A stretch of 64,000 bases of DNA from Pseudoxanthomonas sp. YR558 (GCF_900116385.1 NZ_FPCI01000002.1:186001-250000), one strand, 5' to 3'. Numbered from the stretch's first letter, positions 49,440 through 59,331 are shown. The notes: a model not told the origin generated them from the sequence alone. A program made the numbers and translations.

Positions 49440-50774
49440 ATGAGCACGCAGCCCTTCATCGGCGCCCAGGAATACTTCCCCGGCATCGGCCGCATCCCCT
49501 TCGAAGGGCGCGGCTCGGACAACCCGCTGGCGTTCAAGGTCTACGACGCGCAGAAGAAGATCGGTGGCAAGACCATGCAGGAGCATCTGCGCTTCGCGGT
49601 CTGCTACTGGCATACGTTCTGCAACGCAGGCCATGACCCGTTCGGCCCGGGCACGCGCCACTTCCCGTGGGAAGCCGGCTCGCCGATGGCCACGGCCGAA
49701 GCCAAGGTCGATGCCGCGTTCGAGTTCTTCACCAAGCTGGGCGTGCCTTACTGGTGCTTCCACGACATCGACCTGGCCCCGGATGCCGAGGACATCGGCC
49801 AGTACGAGAAGAACCTCAAGCACATGGTGGGCCTGGCGAAAGCGCGCCAGGACGCGACCGGCATCAAGCTGCTGTGGGGCACGGCCAACCTGTTCTCGCA
49901 TCCGCGCTACATGAATGGCGCCTCGACCAATCCGGACTTCGCCGTCGTGGCGCGTGCCGCGGTGCAGGTGAAGGCGGCGCTGGAAGCCACGGTCGAGCTG
50001 GGTGGTGAGCACTACGTGTTCTGGGGCGGCCGCGAGGGCTATGCCTCGCTGGTCAACACCGACATGAAGCGCGAAGTGGCGCACTTCGCCCGCTTCCTGA
50101 CGGTGGCGCGCGACTACGGCCGCAGCATCGGGTTGAAGGGCAACTTCCTGATCGAGCCCAAGCCGATGGAGCCGATGAAGCACCAATACGACTTCGACAG
50201 CGCCACCGTGGCCGGGTTCCTGAAGGAGCATGGGCTGGAAAAGGACTTCAAGCTCAACATCGAGGCCAATCACGCCACGCTGTCGGGCCACACCTTCGAG
50301 CACGACCTGCAGGTGGCCTCCGACCACGGGCTTCTGGGCAGCATCGACGCCAACCGCGGCAATGCGCAGAACGGCTGGGACACCGACCAGTTCCCCACCG
50401 ACCTGTACGACACCGTCGGCGCGATGCTGGTGGTGCTGCGCCAGGGCGGGCTGGAGGGCGGGTTGAACTTCGATGCCAAGGTGCGCCGTGAATCGACCGA
50501 CCTGGAAGACCTGTTCATCGCCCACATCGGCGGCATGGACGCGTTCGCGCGCGGCCTGGAAGTGGCGCACGCGCTGCTGACCGAGTCGCCCTGGGAACAG
50601 TGGCGCAAGGAGCGCTACGCCAGCTTCGACAGCGGCAAGGGCAAGGACTTCGAGACCGGTGCGTTGGGCCTGGCCGATCTGGCGTCGCTGGCCGCCGCGC
50701 AGGGCGAACCCAGGCAGGCCAGCGGCAAGCAGGAGCGTTACGAAAACCTGCTCAACCAGTACCTGCTGCGCTGA
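49440..50774 (+). CDS. xylA: XylA, xylose isomerase
   Basis: A 444-residue class II xylose isomerase. It has FHDIDLAPD with the catalytic His, [19 protein letters not shown] with metal-binding Glu, [12 protein letters not shown], and [19 protein letters not shown] with the metal-site Asp residues. It converts D-xylose to D-xylulose for XylB. An AGGAA lies about 10 bases before ATG 49440. Confidence 0.97.
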   Translation: MSTQPFIGAQEYFPGIGRIPFEGRGSDNPLAFKVYDAQKKIGGKTMQEHLRFAVCYWHTFCNAGHDPFGPGTRHFPWEAGSPMATAEAKVDAAFEFFTKLGVPYWCFHDIDLAPDAEDIGQYEKNLKHMVGLAKARQDATGIKLLWGTANLFSHPRYMNGASTNPDFAVVARAAVQVKAALEATVELGGEHYVFWGGREGYASLVNTDMKREVAHFARFLTVARDYGRSIGLKGNFLIEPKPMEPMKHQYDFDSATVAGFLKEHGLEKDFKLNIEANHATLSGHTFEHDLQVASDHGLLGSIDANRGNAQNGWDTDQFPTDLYDTVGAMLVVLRQGGLEGGLNFDAKVRRESTDLEDLFIAHIGGMDAFARGLEVAHALLTESPWEQWRKERYASFDSGKGKDFETGALGLADLASLAAAQGEPRQASGKQERYENLLNQYLLR

Positions 50775-50820
50775 GCGCGGCAGGTCGCAACGACAACACG
50801 ATTCGAGGAAGGGGATAGCA

Positions 50821-52230
50821 ATGAACCAGGCGATGACCGGGGGCGAGAACACCAAGCTGATCGTGCTGATCAGCGTGGTGGCGACGATCGGCGGATTCCT
50901 GTTCGGGTTCGACAGCGGCGTCATCAACGGCACCGTGGACGGCCTGCAGCAGGCATTCGGTTCCACCAAGGCGGGCCTCGGTTTCGAGGTGGCCTCGATG
51001 CTGCTCGGTTGCGCGGTCGGCGCGTTCAGCGCGGGGCGGTTGGCGGACAGCCTCGGCCGGCGCAACGTGTTGATCATTTCGGCCGTGCTGTTCCTGCTTT
51101 CGGCGATCGGCGCAGGTGCGGCGACCTCATCGGTCGTGTTCGTCATCGCGCGCGTGATCGGCGGTTTCGCCGTGGGCGCAGCCAGCGTGATCTCGCCGGC
51201 CTACATCGCCGAGGTCGCGCCGGCGCGCTATCGCGGCCGGCTCGCCACGGTGCAGCAGATCGCGATCATCAGCGGCCTGACCGCGGCGTTCCTGTCCAAC
51301 TACCTGCTCGCCGCCAAGGCGGGTGCCTCGACCGAAGCGCTGTGGGGCGGCCATGCCGCGTGGCGCTGGATGTTCTGGATGCAGGCGGTGCCGTCGGTGA
51401 TCTTCCTGGTGTTGCTGCTGACCATTCCGGAAAGCCCGCGCTACCTGGTGGTGAAGCGTCGCAAAGACGAAGCGCTGCGTGTGCTGACGCGGCTGTTCGG
51501 TGGGGCCGAGGCACAGGCCAAGCTGGCCGAGATCGACGCGTCGCTGTCGGCCGACCACCATCGCCCGCAGCTCTCCGATTTGAAGAACAAGACGACCGGC
51601 AAGATCCGCCCCATCGTCTGGGTCGGCATCGGCCTGGCGACGTTCCAGCAACTAGTCGGCATCAACGTGGTCTTCTATTACGGCGCGGTGCTGTGGCAGG
51701 CCGTGGGCTTCTCCGAGAACGATGCGCTGGCCATCAACGTGTTGTCCGGCGCGCTCAGCATCGGCGCCTGCATCGTCACCGTGCTGCTGATCGACCGCAT
51801 CGGCCGCAAGCCGCTGCTGTGGATCGGCTCGGCCGGCATGGCGGTGTCGCTGGCGCTGGTGGTCTGGGCGTTCGCCAGCGGCTCGCTGGTCGATGGCCAC
51901 CTGCAGCTGCCCGAAGGCATGGGCACGCTGGCGCTGGTGGCCGCCAATGCTTACGTGGTGTTCTTCAACATCTCCTGGGGCCCGGTGATGTGGGTGATGC
52001 TGGGCGAGATGTTCCCCAACCAGATCCGCGGCTCGGCGTTGGCCGTGGCCGGCGCGGCGCAGTGGACGTCGAACTTCGCGGTCACGGTGACCTTCCCGAT
52101 CCTGCTGGCCGCCATCGGCCTGGCCGCGACCTACAGCATCTATCTGGTATCGGCGGTCATCTCGGTCTTTTTCGTGTTGAAGTACGTGCACGAGACCAAG
52201 GGCAAAGAACTGGAGCAGATGGAAGGATGA
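50821..52230 (+). CDS. MFS sugar porter, XylE-like
   Basis: A 469-residue transporter of the sugar porter family with twelve helices. It carries GFLFGFDSGVINGT in helix 1, GRLADSLGRRNVLI in the loop 2-3 signature, ESPRYLV after helix 6, QQLVGINVVFYYG in helix 7 and DRIGRKPLLWIGS. It probably takes up xylose (or glucose) with protons. GAGGAAGGGG precedes the ATG. Its stop overlaps the GH3 start (ATGA). Confidence 0.9.
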   Translation: MNQAMTGGENTKLIVLISVVATIGGFLFGFDSGVINGTVDGLQQAFGSTKAGLGFEVASMLLGCAVGAFSAGRLADSLGRRNVLIISAVLFLLSAIGAGAATSSVVFVIARVIGGFAVGAASVISPAYIAEVAPARYRGRLATVQQIAIISGLTAAFLSNYLLAAKAGASTEALWGGHAAWRWMFWMQAVPSVIFLVLLLTIPESPRYLVVKRRKDEALRVLTRLFGGAEAQAKLAEIDASLSADHHRPQLSDLKNKTTGKIRPIVWVGIGLATFQQLVGINVVFYYGAVLWQAVGFSENDALAINVLSGALSIGACIVTVLLIDRIGRKPLLWIGSAGMAVSLALVVWAFASGSLVDGHLQLPEGMGTLALVAANAYVVFFNISWGPVMWVMLGEMFPNQIRGSALAVAGAAQWTSNFAVTVTFPILLAAIGLAATYSIYLVSAVISVFFVLKYVHETKGKELEQMEG

Positions 52231-54788
52231 AGACGATGACCCCGCGCACTTCCCTCGCGCGCACCGGCGCGCTGGTGACCGCCCTGATGCTGGCGCTGGT
52301 CGCCTGCAAGGGCGACGACAAGGCGGCCGCACCCGCGACCGCCGCCGACGCCAATCCGTGGCCGCAGGTCGCCTGGCCGCTGGCGGAGGACGCGGCGCTC
52401 GAGAAGCGCATCACCGACCTGATCGCCACGATGACGGTGGAGGAGAAGGTCGGCCAGCTGGTGCAGGGCGATATCGCCAGCATCACACCGGACGACGTGC
52501 GCAAGTACCGGCTCGGCTCGATCCTGGCCGGCGGCAACTCCGATCCCGGCGGGCGCTACGACGCGTCACCGGCCGAGTGGCTGGCGCTCGCCGACGCCTT
52601 CTACGACGCATCGATGGACACGTCGCAGGGCGGCAAGGCGATCCCGGTGATCTTCGGCATCGATGCCGTACACGGGCAGAGCAATATCGTCGGCGCCACG
52701 CTGTTCCCTCACAACATCGGCTTGGGTGCGACGCGCAATCCGGAGCTGCTGCGCCGGATCGGCGAGGTCACCGCGCTGGAAACGCGCACCACCGGCATGG
52801 AGTGGGCGTTCGCGCCGACCGTGGCGGTGCCGCAGGACGACCGCTGGGGCCGTTCGTACGAAGGCTATTCGGAATCGCCCGAGATCGTGGCCAGTTACGC
52901 CGGCGCGATGGTCGAGGGCCTGCAGGGCAAGGTCGGCACGCCCGGCTTCCTCGACGGCCGCCACGTGATCGCCTCGGTGAAGCACTTCCTCGGCGATGGC
53001 GGCACCACCAACGGCAAGGACCAGGGCGATACGAAGATCAGCGAAGCCGACCTGGTGCGCATCCATGGCGCCGGCTATCCGCCGGCGATCGCGGCCGGCG
53101 CGCAGACGGTGATGGCCTCGTTCAACAGCGTCAACGGCGAGAAGATGCACGGCAACAAGCCGTACCTGACCGACGCGCTGAAGGGCCGCATGCAGTTCGG
53201 CGGTTTCGTGGTCGGCGACTGGAACGGCCACGGCCAGGTGAAGGGCTGCACCAACACCGATTGCCCGGCGACGATCAACGCCGGCCTCGACATGGCGATG
53301 GCGTCGGACAGCTGGAAGGGTTTCTACGAGACCACGCTCGCGGCGGTGAAGGCCGGCACGATCAGCCAGGAACGGCTGGACGAGGCGGTGCGTCGCATCC
53401 TGCGGGTGAAGTTCCGCCTGGGTCTGTTCGAGGCGGGCAAGCCGTCGACGCGCGCGGTGGGTGGGCAGTTCGCACTGCTCGGTTCGGCGGAACACCGCGA
53501 CGTCGCACGCCAGGCCGTGCGCGAATCGCTGGTGCTGCTGAAGAACGCCGGTGGCGTGCTGCCGTTGGCGCCGAAGCAGCGCATCCTGGTCGCCGGCGAC
53601 GGCGCGAACGATGTCGGCAAGCAGGCCGGCGGCTGGACGCTCAACTGGCAGGGCACGGGCACCACGCGCAAGGACTTCCCGAACGCGGACTCGATCTACG
53701 AAGGCATCGCGCAGCAGGCGAAGGCGGCGGGGGGCGAGGCGATCCTCGCCATCGACGGCAAGTACACGCAGAAGCCCGACGTGGCGGTGGTCGTGTTCGG
53801 CGAGAACCCGTACGCGGAGTTCCAGGGCGACCTGCAGACGCTGTTGTACAAGCCGGGCGACGACGCGGACCTGGCGTTGATCAAGCGGCTGAAGGCCGAG
53901 GGTATTCCGGTGGTGGCGGTGTTCCTAAGCGGGCGCCCGCTGTGGATGAACCGCGAGATCAACGCGGCCGATGCGTTCGTGGCAGCGTGGTTGCCGGGTT
54001 CGGAAGGCGCGGGCATCGCCGACGTGCTGTTGCGCAAGGCTGACGGTGGCGTGCAGCACGACTTCAAGGGCAAGCTGAGCTTCAGCTGGCCGCGCACGGC
54101 CACGCAGTACGCCAACAACGTGGGACAGGAAGGCTACGACCCGCTGTTCGCGTTCGGCTTCGGCCTGACCTACGCCGACAAGGGCGACCTGGCCGCGTTG
54201 CCGGAAGACTCCGGCGTGAGCGGCGACGAAGGGGCGACCGGTGTGTTCTTCGCGCGCGGCGATGCCGGTTCCGGCATGGCGTTGCGGCTCGAAGGCGTGG
54301 ATGGGCAGGGCGTGACGGTCACCAAGGTGCCGGAAGCGCTCGACGGCGAGCTGTTGAAGGTCACCGGCGTGGATCATCAGGCACAGGAGGACGCGCGCCG
54401 TCTGGCCTGGTCGGGCAAGGGCGAGGCGGTCGCGGCGTTGCAGTCGCACACGGCGCTCGACCTGCAGCGCGAAAGCAACGGCGACGTGATGCTGTTGACC
54501 ACGTTGCGCGTGGATGCCGCGCCCAGCGGCGACGCCTGGTTGTCGGTCGGCTGCGGCACCGGATGCACCGCGCGCGTGGCGCTCGCACCGACGCTGGCGA
54601 AATTGCCCGCCGGCCAGTGGACGCGCGTCGGCGTGCCGCTGAAGTGCCTGGCCAAGGCGGGTGCCGATGTCGCCAAGCTGGATCGTCCGTGGTCCGTCGG
54701 TACCGCGGGGACGATGACGATTTCGGTGTCGCGCGTGGCGCTGGGCGCGCTGGACCAGGCGGAACAGACCGTGGACTGCGCACGCTGA
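52227..54788 (+). CDS. GH3 beta-glucosidase lipoprotein with C-terminal ExoP-type domain
   Basis: An 853-residue exported enzyme with lipobox LALVAC, then an N-terminal GH3 barrel (about 45-395) including GMEWAFAPTVAVPQDDRWGRSYEG split across the active-site rim, KHFLGDGGT, and nucleophile Asp331 in VVGDWNGH. A GH3 C-terminal sandwich (about 430-650) and a beta-sandwich tail (about 670-853) like the galactose-binding ExoP domain of exo-1,4-beta-glucosidases follow. It releases glucose from debranched cello-oligosaccharides. It is ATGA-coupled to the MFS gene. Confidence 0.9.
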   Translation: MKTMTPRTSLARTGALVTALMLALVACKGDDKAAAPATAADANPWPQVAWPLAEDAALEKRITDLIATMTVEEKVGQLVQGDIASITPDDVRKYRLGSILAGGNSDPGGRYDASPAEWLALADAFYDASMDTSQGGKAIPVIFGIDAVHGQSNIVGATLFPHNIGLGATRNPELLRRIGEVTALETRTTGMEWAFAPTVAVPQDDRWGRSYEGYSESPEIVASYAGAMVEGLQGKVGTPGFLDGRHVIASVKHFLGDGGTTNGKDQGDTKISEADLVRIHGAGYPPAIAAGAQTVMASFNSVNGEKMHGNKPYLTDALKGRMQFGGFVVGDWNGHGQVKGCTNTDCPATINAGLDMAMASDSWKGFYETTLAAVKAGTISQERLDEAVRRILRVKFRLGLFEAGKPSTRAVGGQFALLGSAEHRDVARQAVRESLVLLKNAGGVLPLAPKQRILVAGDGANDVGKQAGGWTLNWQGTGTTRKDFPNADSIYEGIAQQAKAAGGEAILAIDGKYTQKPDVAVVVFGENPYAEFQGDLQTLLYKPGDDADLALIKRLKAEGIPVVAVFLSGRPLWMNREINAADAFVAAWLPGSEGAGIADVLLRKADGGVQHDFKGKLSFSWPRTATQYANNVGQEGYDPLFAFGFGLTYADKGDLAALPEDSGVSGDEGATGVFFARGDAGSGMALRLEGVDGQGVTVTKVPEALDGELLKVTGVDHQAQEDARRLAWSGKGEAVAALQSHTALDLQRESNGDVMLLTTLRVDAAPSGDAWLSVGCGTGCTARVALAPTLAKLPAGQWTRVGVPLKCLAKAGADVAKLDRPWSVGTAGTMTISVSRVALGALDQAEQTVDCAR

Positions 54789-54799
54789 CCACGATGGGT

Positions 54800-54825
54800 G
54801 ATCCGGGCGCACGTGCGTCCGGATC
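54800..54825 (+). repeat. Abutting hairpin between GH3 and the SSS symporter
   Basis: GATCCGGGCGCAC (54800-54812) is opposed to GTGCGTCCGGATC (54813-54825), a 13-bp dyad with a single G-U position and no spacer. It lies 12 bases after the GH3 stop and is the third intergenic hairpin of the operon. It may protect or process the mRNA. Confidence 0.55.
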
Positions 54826-54861
54826 TCCTGCGATGGCGAACGAACGGGGAAGGGGAGCGGG

Positions 54862-56424
54862 ATGACACTGTCGGGACTGGATATCGCCATCGTGCTGGCC
54901 TACCTGGCCGGCATCTTCGTGCTTGCGCAATGGGTGTCGCGCGAGAAGGCCGGGCACACCAAGGACGCGAAGGACTACTTCCTCGCCAGCAAGTCGTTGC
55001 CGTGGTGGGCCATCGGCGCGTCGCTGATCGCGGCCAACATCTCGGCCGAACAGATCATCGGCATGTCCGGTTCCGGCTACGCCATCGGCCTGGCCATCGC
55101 GTCGTACGAATGGATGGCGGCGGCCACGCTGCTGATCGTCGGCAAGTGGTTCCTGCCGGTATTCCTCCGCAACGGCATCTACACGATGCCGCAGTTCCTC
55201 GAGCAGCGGTACGGCACGCGCATCCGCACGTTGATGGCCGTGTTCTGGCTGGGGCTGTACGTGTTCGTCAACGTCACCTCGATCCTGTGGCTGGGCGCCA
55301 TCGCGGTGTCGCAGGTCACCGGCATGGACCAGATGCTGGCGGTGGTGCTGATCGGCGTGTTCGCGCTGCTGTACCAGCTCTACGGTGGGTTGAAGGCGGT
55401 CGCGCTGACCGACATCGTGCAGGTATCGCTGCTGGTGCTGGGCGGCCTGCTGGTCGCGGGCCTCACGCTCAACGAGCTGGGCGAGGGCGCGGGTGTCGTC
55501 GCCGGCTTCCACAAGCTCTGGGCCGCGCAACCGGGCCATTTCGAGATGATCCTCGACAAGGACAACCCGTTCTACAAGGACCTGCCGGGCCTCAGCGTGC
55601 TGATCGGCGGCATGTGGATCATGAACATCAGCTACTGGGGCTTCAACCAGTACATCATCCAGCGCGCGCTCGCGGCGAAGGACATCGGCGAGGCGCAGAA
55701 GGGTGTGTTGTTCGCCGCCTTCCTCAAGCTCCTGATGCCGGTGATCGTCGTGCTGCCCGGCATCGCCGCGGTGATGCTGGCGCCGGGCCTGGACAAGCCC
55801 GACCAGGCCTATCCGACGATGATGCGGCTGCTGCCAACCGGCATCCTCGGCCTGGTGTTCGCCGCATTGGTGGCGGCGATCGTCGCGTCGCTGGCATCGA
55901 AGATCAATTCCGTGGCGACGATCTTCACCCTGGATTTCTACGCCAAGGGCAAACGCCAGCACAGCGAGGCCACGCTGGTGCGCGTGGGCCGCATCGCCGC
56001 GGTCGTGACCGTCGTGCTCGGCATCCTCGCGGCCAAACCGCTCCTCGGCAGCTTCGACCAGGCGTTCCAGTACATCCAGGAATACACCGGCTTCTTCACC
56101 CCGGGCATCGTGGTGATCTTCGTGCTGGGCCTGTTCTGGAAGCGCGCCAACGAGGCCGGCGCGCTGGCGGCGGCGATCGGTTCGTTCGCGCTGTCCATCG
56201 TGCTGAAGCTGGCATGGCCGGCACTGCCCTTCATCGATCGCGTCGGCCTGGTGTTCCTGCTGGCGCTGGCGCTGGCCGTCGTCGTCTCGCTGGCGACGCC
56301 GCATGCGCCGGAAAAGGACATCATCCAGACGCGCGATGTCGACTACCGCACGAGTGGCGTATTCAACATCGGCGCCGTCGCGGTGCTGGCGATCCTCACG
56401 GCGTTGTACGCGGTGTTCTGGTGA
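54862..56424 (+). CDS. SSS-family sodium/sugar symporter
   Basis: A 520-residue transporter of the solute:sodium symporter family (SglT/SLC5 type) with about fourteen helices. It has YFLASKSLPWWAIGASLIAANISAEQ at the first broken helix (conserved W-W-x-I-G-A-S and S-AEQ) and the LYQLYGGLKAVALTDIVQ block of the family. It probably imports a monosaccharide or short oligosaccharide released by the locus. GGGGAGCGGG precedes the ATG. Its stop converges on nadV with 15 bases between. Confidence 0.88.
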   Translation: MTLSGLDIAIVLAYLAGIFVLAQWVSREKAGHTKDAKDYFLASKSLPWWAIGASLIAANISAEQIIGMSGSGYAIGLAIASYEWMAAATLLIVGKWFLPVFLRNGIYTMPQFLEQRYGTRIRTLMAVFWLGLYVFVNVTSILWLGAIAVSQVTGMDQMLAVVLIGVFALLYQLYGGLKAVALTDIVQVSLLVLGGLLVAGLTLNELGEGAGVVAGFHKLWAAQPGHFEMILDKDNPFYKDLPGLSVLIGGMWIMNISYWGFNQYIIQRALAAKDIGEAQKGVLFAAFLKLLMPVIVVLPGIAAVMLAPGLDKPDQAYPTMMRLLPTGILGLVFAALVAAIVASLASKINSVATIFTLDFYAKGKRQHSEATLVRVGRIAAVVTVVLGILAAKPLLGSFDQAFQYIQEYTGFFTPGIVVIFVLGLFWKRANEAGALAAAIGSFALSIVLKLAWPALPFIDRVGLVFLLALALAVVVSLATPHAPEKDIIQTRDVDYRTSGVFNIGAVAVLAILTALYAVFW

Positions 56425-56439
56425 GGAAGCACTGGACCC

Positions 56440-57864
56440 CTACAGCCGCGCCGCCTCGGCGCGTGCGCGGATCTCGGCGAACGTCCAGTCGCGTACCAGG
56501 CGCCCGTCTTCCCAGACGGTGACCATCCCGTCGTCGTAGCCCACGGGCTTTTCCACCTCATCGAGCGATGCGGCCGTCGCCGGCACCGGCACCGTGCGGA
56601 AGCCGCCGTATTCGCGGTGCCGCAGCAGCGTCATGCGGCCACGCTTGCTCTGCTTGCCCTTGTCGGTGACCGGGTCCTTGTACACGTCGATCCATTCGCC
56701 GTTCACGCGTGCGGCCGAGCACTTGAGCGCGAACTTCTGGGTGTCGCGGTCCAGGCGCTGCAGCAGTGCGCCGCCCATGCCGAAGGCGAGGTTGTCGGTG
56801 GCGTAGCCGGCGCTGGTGATGCGCTCGAGGATGGCGCGGATGCTGGTGGGATTGATGCCGTCGCCCTGGATCACCCGGACATGGTTCAACACCTTGTAGC
56901 CCCTGCCATTGACGGTATGGCCGAAGGCCTCGTCCAGCAGTTCCAGACACTGGTGGACCACGGCGACCGGATCGCCCGAGTCGGGACGGATGACCACGGT
57001 GGCGCCGGAATCGATCACGTCCTGCTTCAGCGTGGTGCCCCAGTGCTCCCGGATGGCGTGGAAGATGTCGTAGCTGTCCGACACCACCGCGACGATCGAG
57101 CCGGGTTTGGCGAACTGCCGCAGCATGTTGCGATACGCCTCGACCTCGTTCTCGCGCCCCCAGCTGGTGATCGTGCTGTGCTCGGCGGCGGGGATCGAAT
57201 AGCCCGCCATCGGCTCGTGGTAGTGCGCCCTCGCCAGCATCAGGCCCGACACGGTGTCGGTGCCCAGGAAGTTGACCAGGTGCGCAGCGCCGCCGATGGC
57301 GGCAGACTCCAGGCTGGACACGCCGCGGGCGCCGAAGTCGTGCAGCTTGAAGGGCAGCTGGCCCACGGGGTCGTCGCTGGTGCGCTCCAGGAACTGGCGG
57401 ATCGTCTGCTTGGCATGCCAGCTGATCGTCGCCACCGTGATCGGGTACCAGATGCGCAGTAGCATCGTCTCCAGATACGAGGGCACCCAGAAGGCCTGGG
57501 GGTCCGTCGATTCGATCGTCATCAGCGCTTCATGGGTGGACACCACCGTGCCTTCCGGTACCGCGCGGATACGGATCGGCAGATGACCGCCGCGGCGATC
57601 GATGATGTCGCGCCATCCCGCTTCGTTGAAGGGTTCGCCATGCGCCGCGAAGACATCGCGCGCCTCATCGACGTCGGCATGCGTGACGGGCGTGGCGAGA
57701 TATTCCTTCAGGATGGCCTGCAGGCCGAAGAACACGGTGCGATCGTGGATGCCACCTCGTGACTCCACATAGAAGAACGTGGCGTCGGTGCCAGGTGGGT
57801 ATTGCAGCCAATGGCTGGCTTTGTAGCTATCGGTGTTGAGCAGCAGATTGGCGAGGCCCTGCAT
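56440..57864 (-). CDS. nadV: Nicotinamide phosphoribosyltransferase
   Basis: A 474-residue NAMPT/NadV. It has NTDSYKASHWLQYPPGT at the start, FHDFGARGVSS-like KLHDFGARGVSSLESAA, GTDTVSG, PAAEHSTI, SDSYDI, VIRPDSGDP and GDGINPTSI, which together form the nicotinamide and PRPP sites. It makes nicotinamide mononucleotide from nicotinamide and PRPP for NAD recycling. It is a single gene here, with no nadM or Nudix partner beside it, and its role next to the sugar locus is probably coincidental. Confidence 0.95.
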   Translation of the reverse strand: MQGLANLLLNTDSYKASHWLQYPPGTDATFFYVESRGGIHDRTVFFGLQAILKEYLATPVTHADVDEARDVFAAHGEPFNEAGWRDIIDRRGGHLPIRIRAVPEGTVVSTHEALMTIESTDPQAFWVPSYLETMLLRIWYPITVATISWHAKQTIRQFLERTSDDPVGQLPFKLHDFGARGVSSLESAAIGGAAHLVNFLGTDTVSGLMLARAHYHEPMAGYSIPAAEHSTITSWGRENEVEAYRNMLRQFAKPGSIVAVVSDSYDIFHAIREHWGTTLKQDVIDSGATVVIRPDSGDPVAVVHQCLELLDEAFGHTVNGRGYKVLNHVRVIQGDGINPTSIRAILERITSAGYATDNLAFGMGGALLQRLDRDTQKFALKCSAARVNGEWIDVYKDPVTDKGKQSKRGRMTLLRHREYGGFRTVPVPATAASLDEVEKPVGYDDGMVTVWEDGRLVRDWTFAEIRARAEAARL

Positions 57865-58025
57865 ATGCGGGTTCCGCGACGGGGGGCTGCCAGTGTCGCA
57901 GTCGCCGCCGTGTGTTTCATCCTTTCCAAAAACTGCTCAAGGCGGGCTGTCGGACGGCACTGCCGACGTGCAGGCCGTTAAGCCTGCTTGAAGCCGGTGC
58001 GCGTCTGGAGGTCGCACAGAGCGGA

Positions 58026-58625
58026 CTACTGAACCTTCAAGCGGTCCGTCGAAAGCTTCGCGATCTGCCAGAACAGCGACGCGTCGCCGGTAGCTCGTGC
58101 CGAGAGCATCGCTCCGTGGATCGAGGCCATGAACATCGCGGCTTCTCCCGCAGGTGCTTCCGTCAGGCGCATGACGCCCTTCGTCGCGCCCTCCGTGATG
58201 GTTTGTGCGAGCCAGGCCTGCAGATCATTGAAGTGGCCCGTGACCTCCACGGCGACCTCTGCCGGGATGGTCGGCAACTCGGCCGCAAGAAGTGCACAGA
58301 TGCAGATGGGAGGATTCGACTCTTGGATGCAGTCGGCCCAATAGCGGCTATAGGCGATTAGTCGCGCATAGGGGTCGGGAATCGATTCCGTAAGTGCCTG
58401 CAGTCCTCGCCGCATGGCGTGTCGATGCTGGGCAACGGTCGCCTTGACCAAGTCCACCTTCGCGGGGAAATGGTGGTGAATGCTGGCCTTTCTGACGTCC
58501 ACAAGCTCGGCGATGTCCGCATAGCTGAATCCGTTGTAGCCACCAGAAGCCAACAGCTCGTTGGTCCGCTGGATGATCTCTTGGGCCTTCGGCGAATACT
58601 GGGGCTGGGCATCGACGGAAGACAT
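58026..58625 (-). CDS. TetR-family transcriptional regulator
   Basis: A 199-residue TetR regulator. The DNA-binding domain (about residues 12-58) contains FSYADIAELVDVRKASIHHHFPAK around the helix-turn-helix, and the rest is the ligand-binding helical domain with a Cys-x-Cys (ICICALLA) at about 109-111. ATG 58625 abuts the stop of the upstream membrane-protein gene (TGATG); a TTG three bases earlier is less likely. Both genes are expected to be repressed from the palindrome at 59151-59172. Confidence 0.9.
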   Translation of the reverse strand: MSSVDAQPQYSPKAQEIIQRTNELLASGGYNGFSYADIAELVDVRKASIHHHFPAKVDLVKATVAQHRHAMRRGLQALTESIPDPYARLIAYSRYWADCIQESNPPICICALLAAELPTIPAEVAVEVTGHFNDLQAWLAQTITEGATKGVMRLTEAPAGEAAMFMASIHGAMLSARATGDASLFWQIAKLSTDRLKVQ

Positions 58626-59119
58626 CAACGGGCTACCTGATCTCTATTGAGGCGCTGCTTATACAGCGCATGTACCTGCAACGGGATGCCTACGATAAGC
58701 GCCAAGAAGAGCGCGCCCTGGACACCCAGGAGCAGCGGGTCCTTCAAGTCTGTCACCAGCGGATCGCCGACAGGAAGCCGGCGCAGACTTTCACTCACCG
58801 TCGGCACCATCAACAAGAAGACGGTGATGCTCAGCGAGATCGTCTGGAGATACGTCCACAGCCGTTTGGCTGGCCGCCATAGCGCGATGCCGTATCCAAC
58901 CAGGAGGAACGTCAGGGTGATGGTGGCGACGATGGAGCTCACCGGCTGGTGCGCGATGGGATAGACCGTCAACACGCCCAACAGCATGAACCAGAAGTAC
59001 GCGCGACCGGCCTTGGTCTCAGGCGCGATCCTGCCGTGCTTGGCCAGCATGTAAACCGCGAGCGGGATCGCGGGGAGGCTTCCCAGCGTGTGGAGCCAGC
59101 CGATCGCTGAAATGCCCAT
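58625..59119 (-). CDS. Five-helix membrane protein, TetR-linked
   Basis: A 164-residue inner-membrane protein with about five hydrophobic segments (ISAIGWLHTLGSLPAIPLAVYM, AYFWFMLLGVLTVYP, SIVATITLTFLLVGYG and two more, listed here in parts). It looks like a DUF2306-type protein of unknown function. Start ATG 59119 is preferred because AAAGG is 6 bases upstream; ATG 59125 would have no spacing. It is the first gene of a two-gene unit with TetR. GC content is visibly lower than in neighbouring genes. Confidence 0.75.
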   Translation of the reverse strand: MGISAIGWLHTLGSLPAIPLAVYMLAKHGRIAPETKAGRAYFWFMLLGVLTVYPIAHQPVSSIVATITLTFLLVGYGIALWRPAKRLWTYLQTISLSITVFLLMVPTVSESLRRLPVGDPLVTDLKDPLLLGVQGALFLALIVGIPLQVHALYKQRLNRDQVAR

Positions 59120-59147
59120 GGACATCCTTTCTAAGTGAGGAACTGAA

Positions 59148-59176
59148 AATCTACCTACCAATAGGTAGGTAGTCAA
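59148..59176 (-). promoter_or_regulatory. TetR operator embedded in a sigma-70 promoter
   Basis: CTACCTACC (59151-59159) and GGTAGGTAG (59164-59172) form a perfect 9-bp inverted repeat with a 4-base centre. On the minus strand TTGACT (59171-59176) and TAGATT (59148-59153) are an almost ideal -35/-10 pair with 17-base spacing. The palindrome fills the spacer, so bound repressor would occlude RNA polymerase. Confidence 0.88.
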
Positions 59177-59277
59177 TATCTCAAGATGAACCAGCGAGGC
59201 GGCCGGGTTGTAACTTCAGTAGTCAGAGCATCGATCGAGGGCGGCGCGGCGCATGTGATACGGGCAAACACGCCAAC

Positions 59278-59302
59278 AAAAAACCCGCCTCGTGGCGGGT
59301 TT
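59278..59302 (-). terminator. Terminator of tRNA-Met
   Basis: A 9-bp stem (59281-59289 with 59294-59302, AAACCCGCC/GGCGGGTTT) has a 4-base loop. Read on the minus strand it ends in a run of T residues (A run at 59278-59283 on the plus strand), 29 bases after the tRNA. Confidence 0.88.
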
Positions 59303-59331
59303 CTTCAACGCGTTGATTTCGTTTGGAAATC

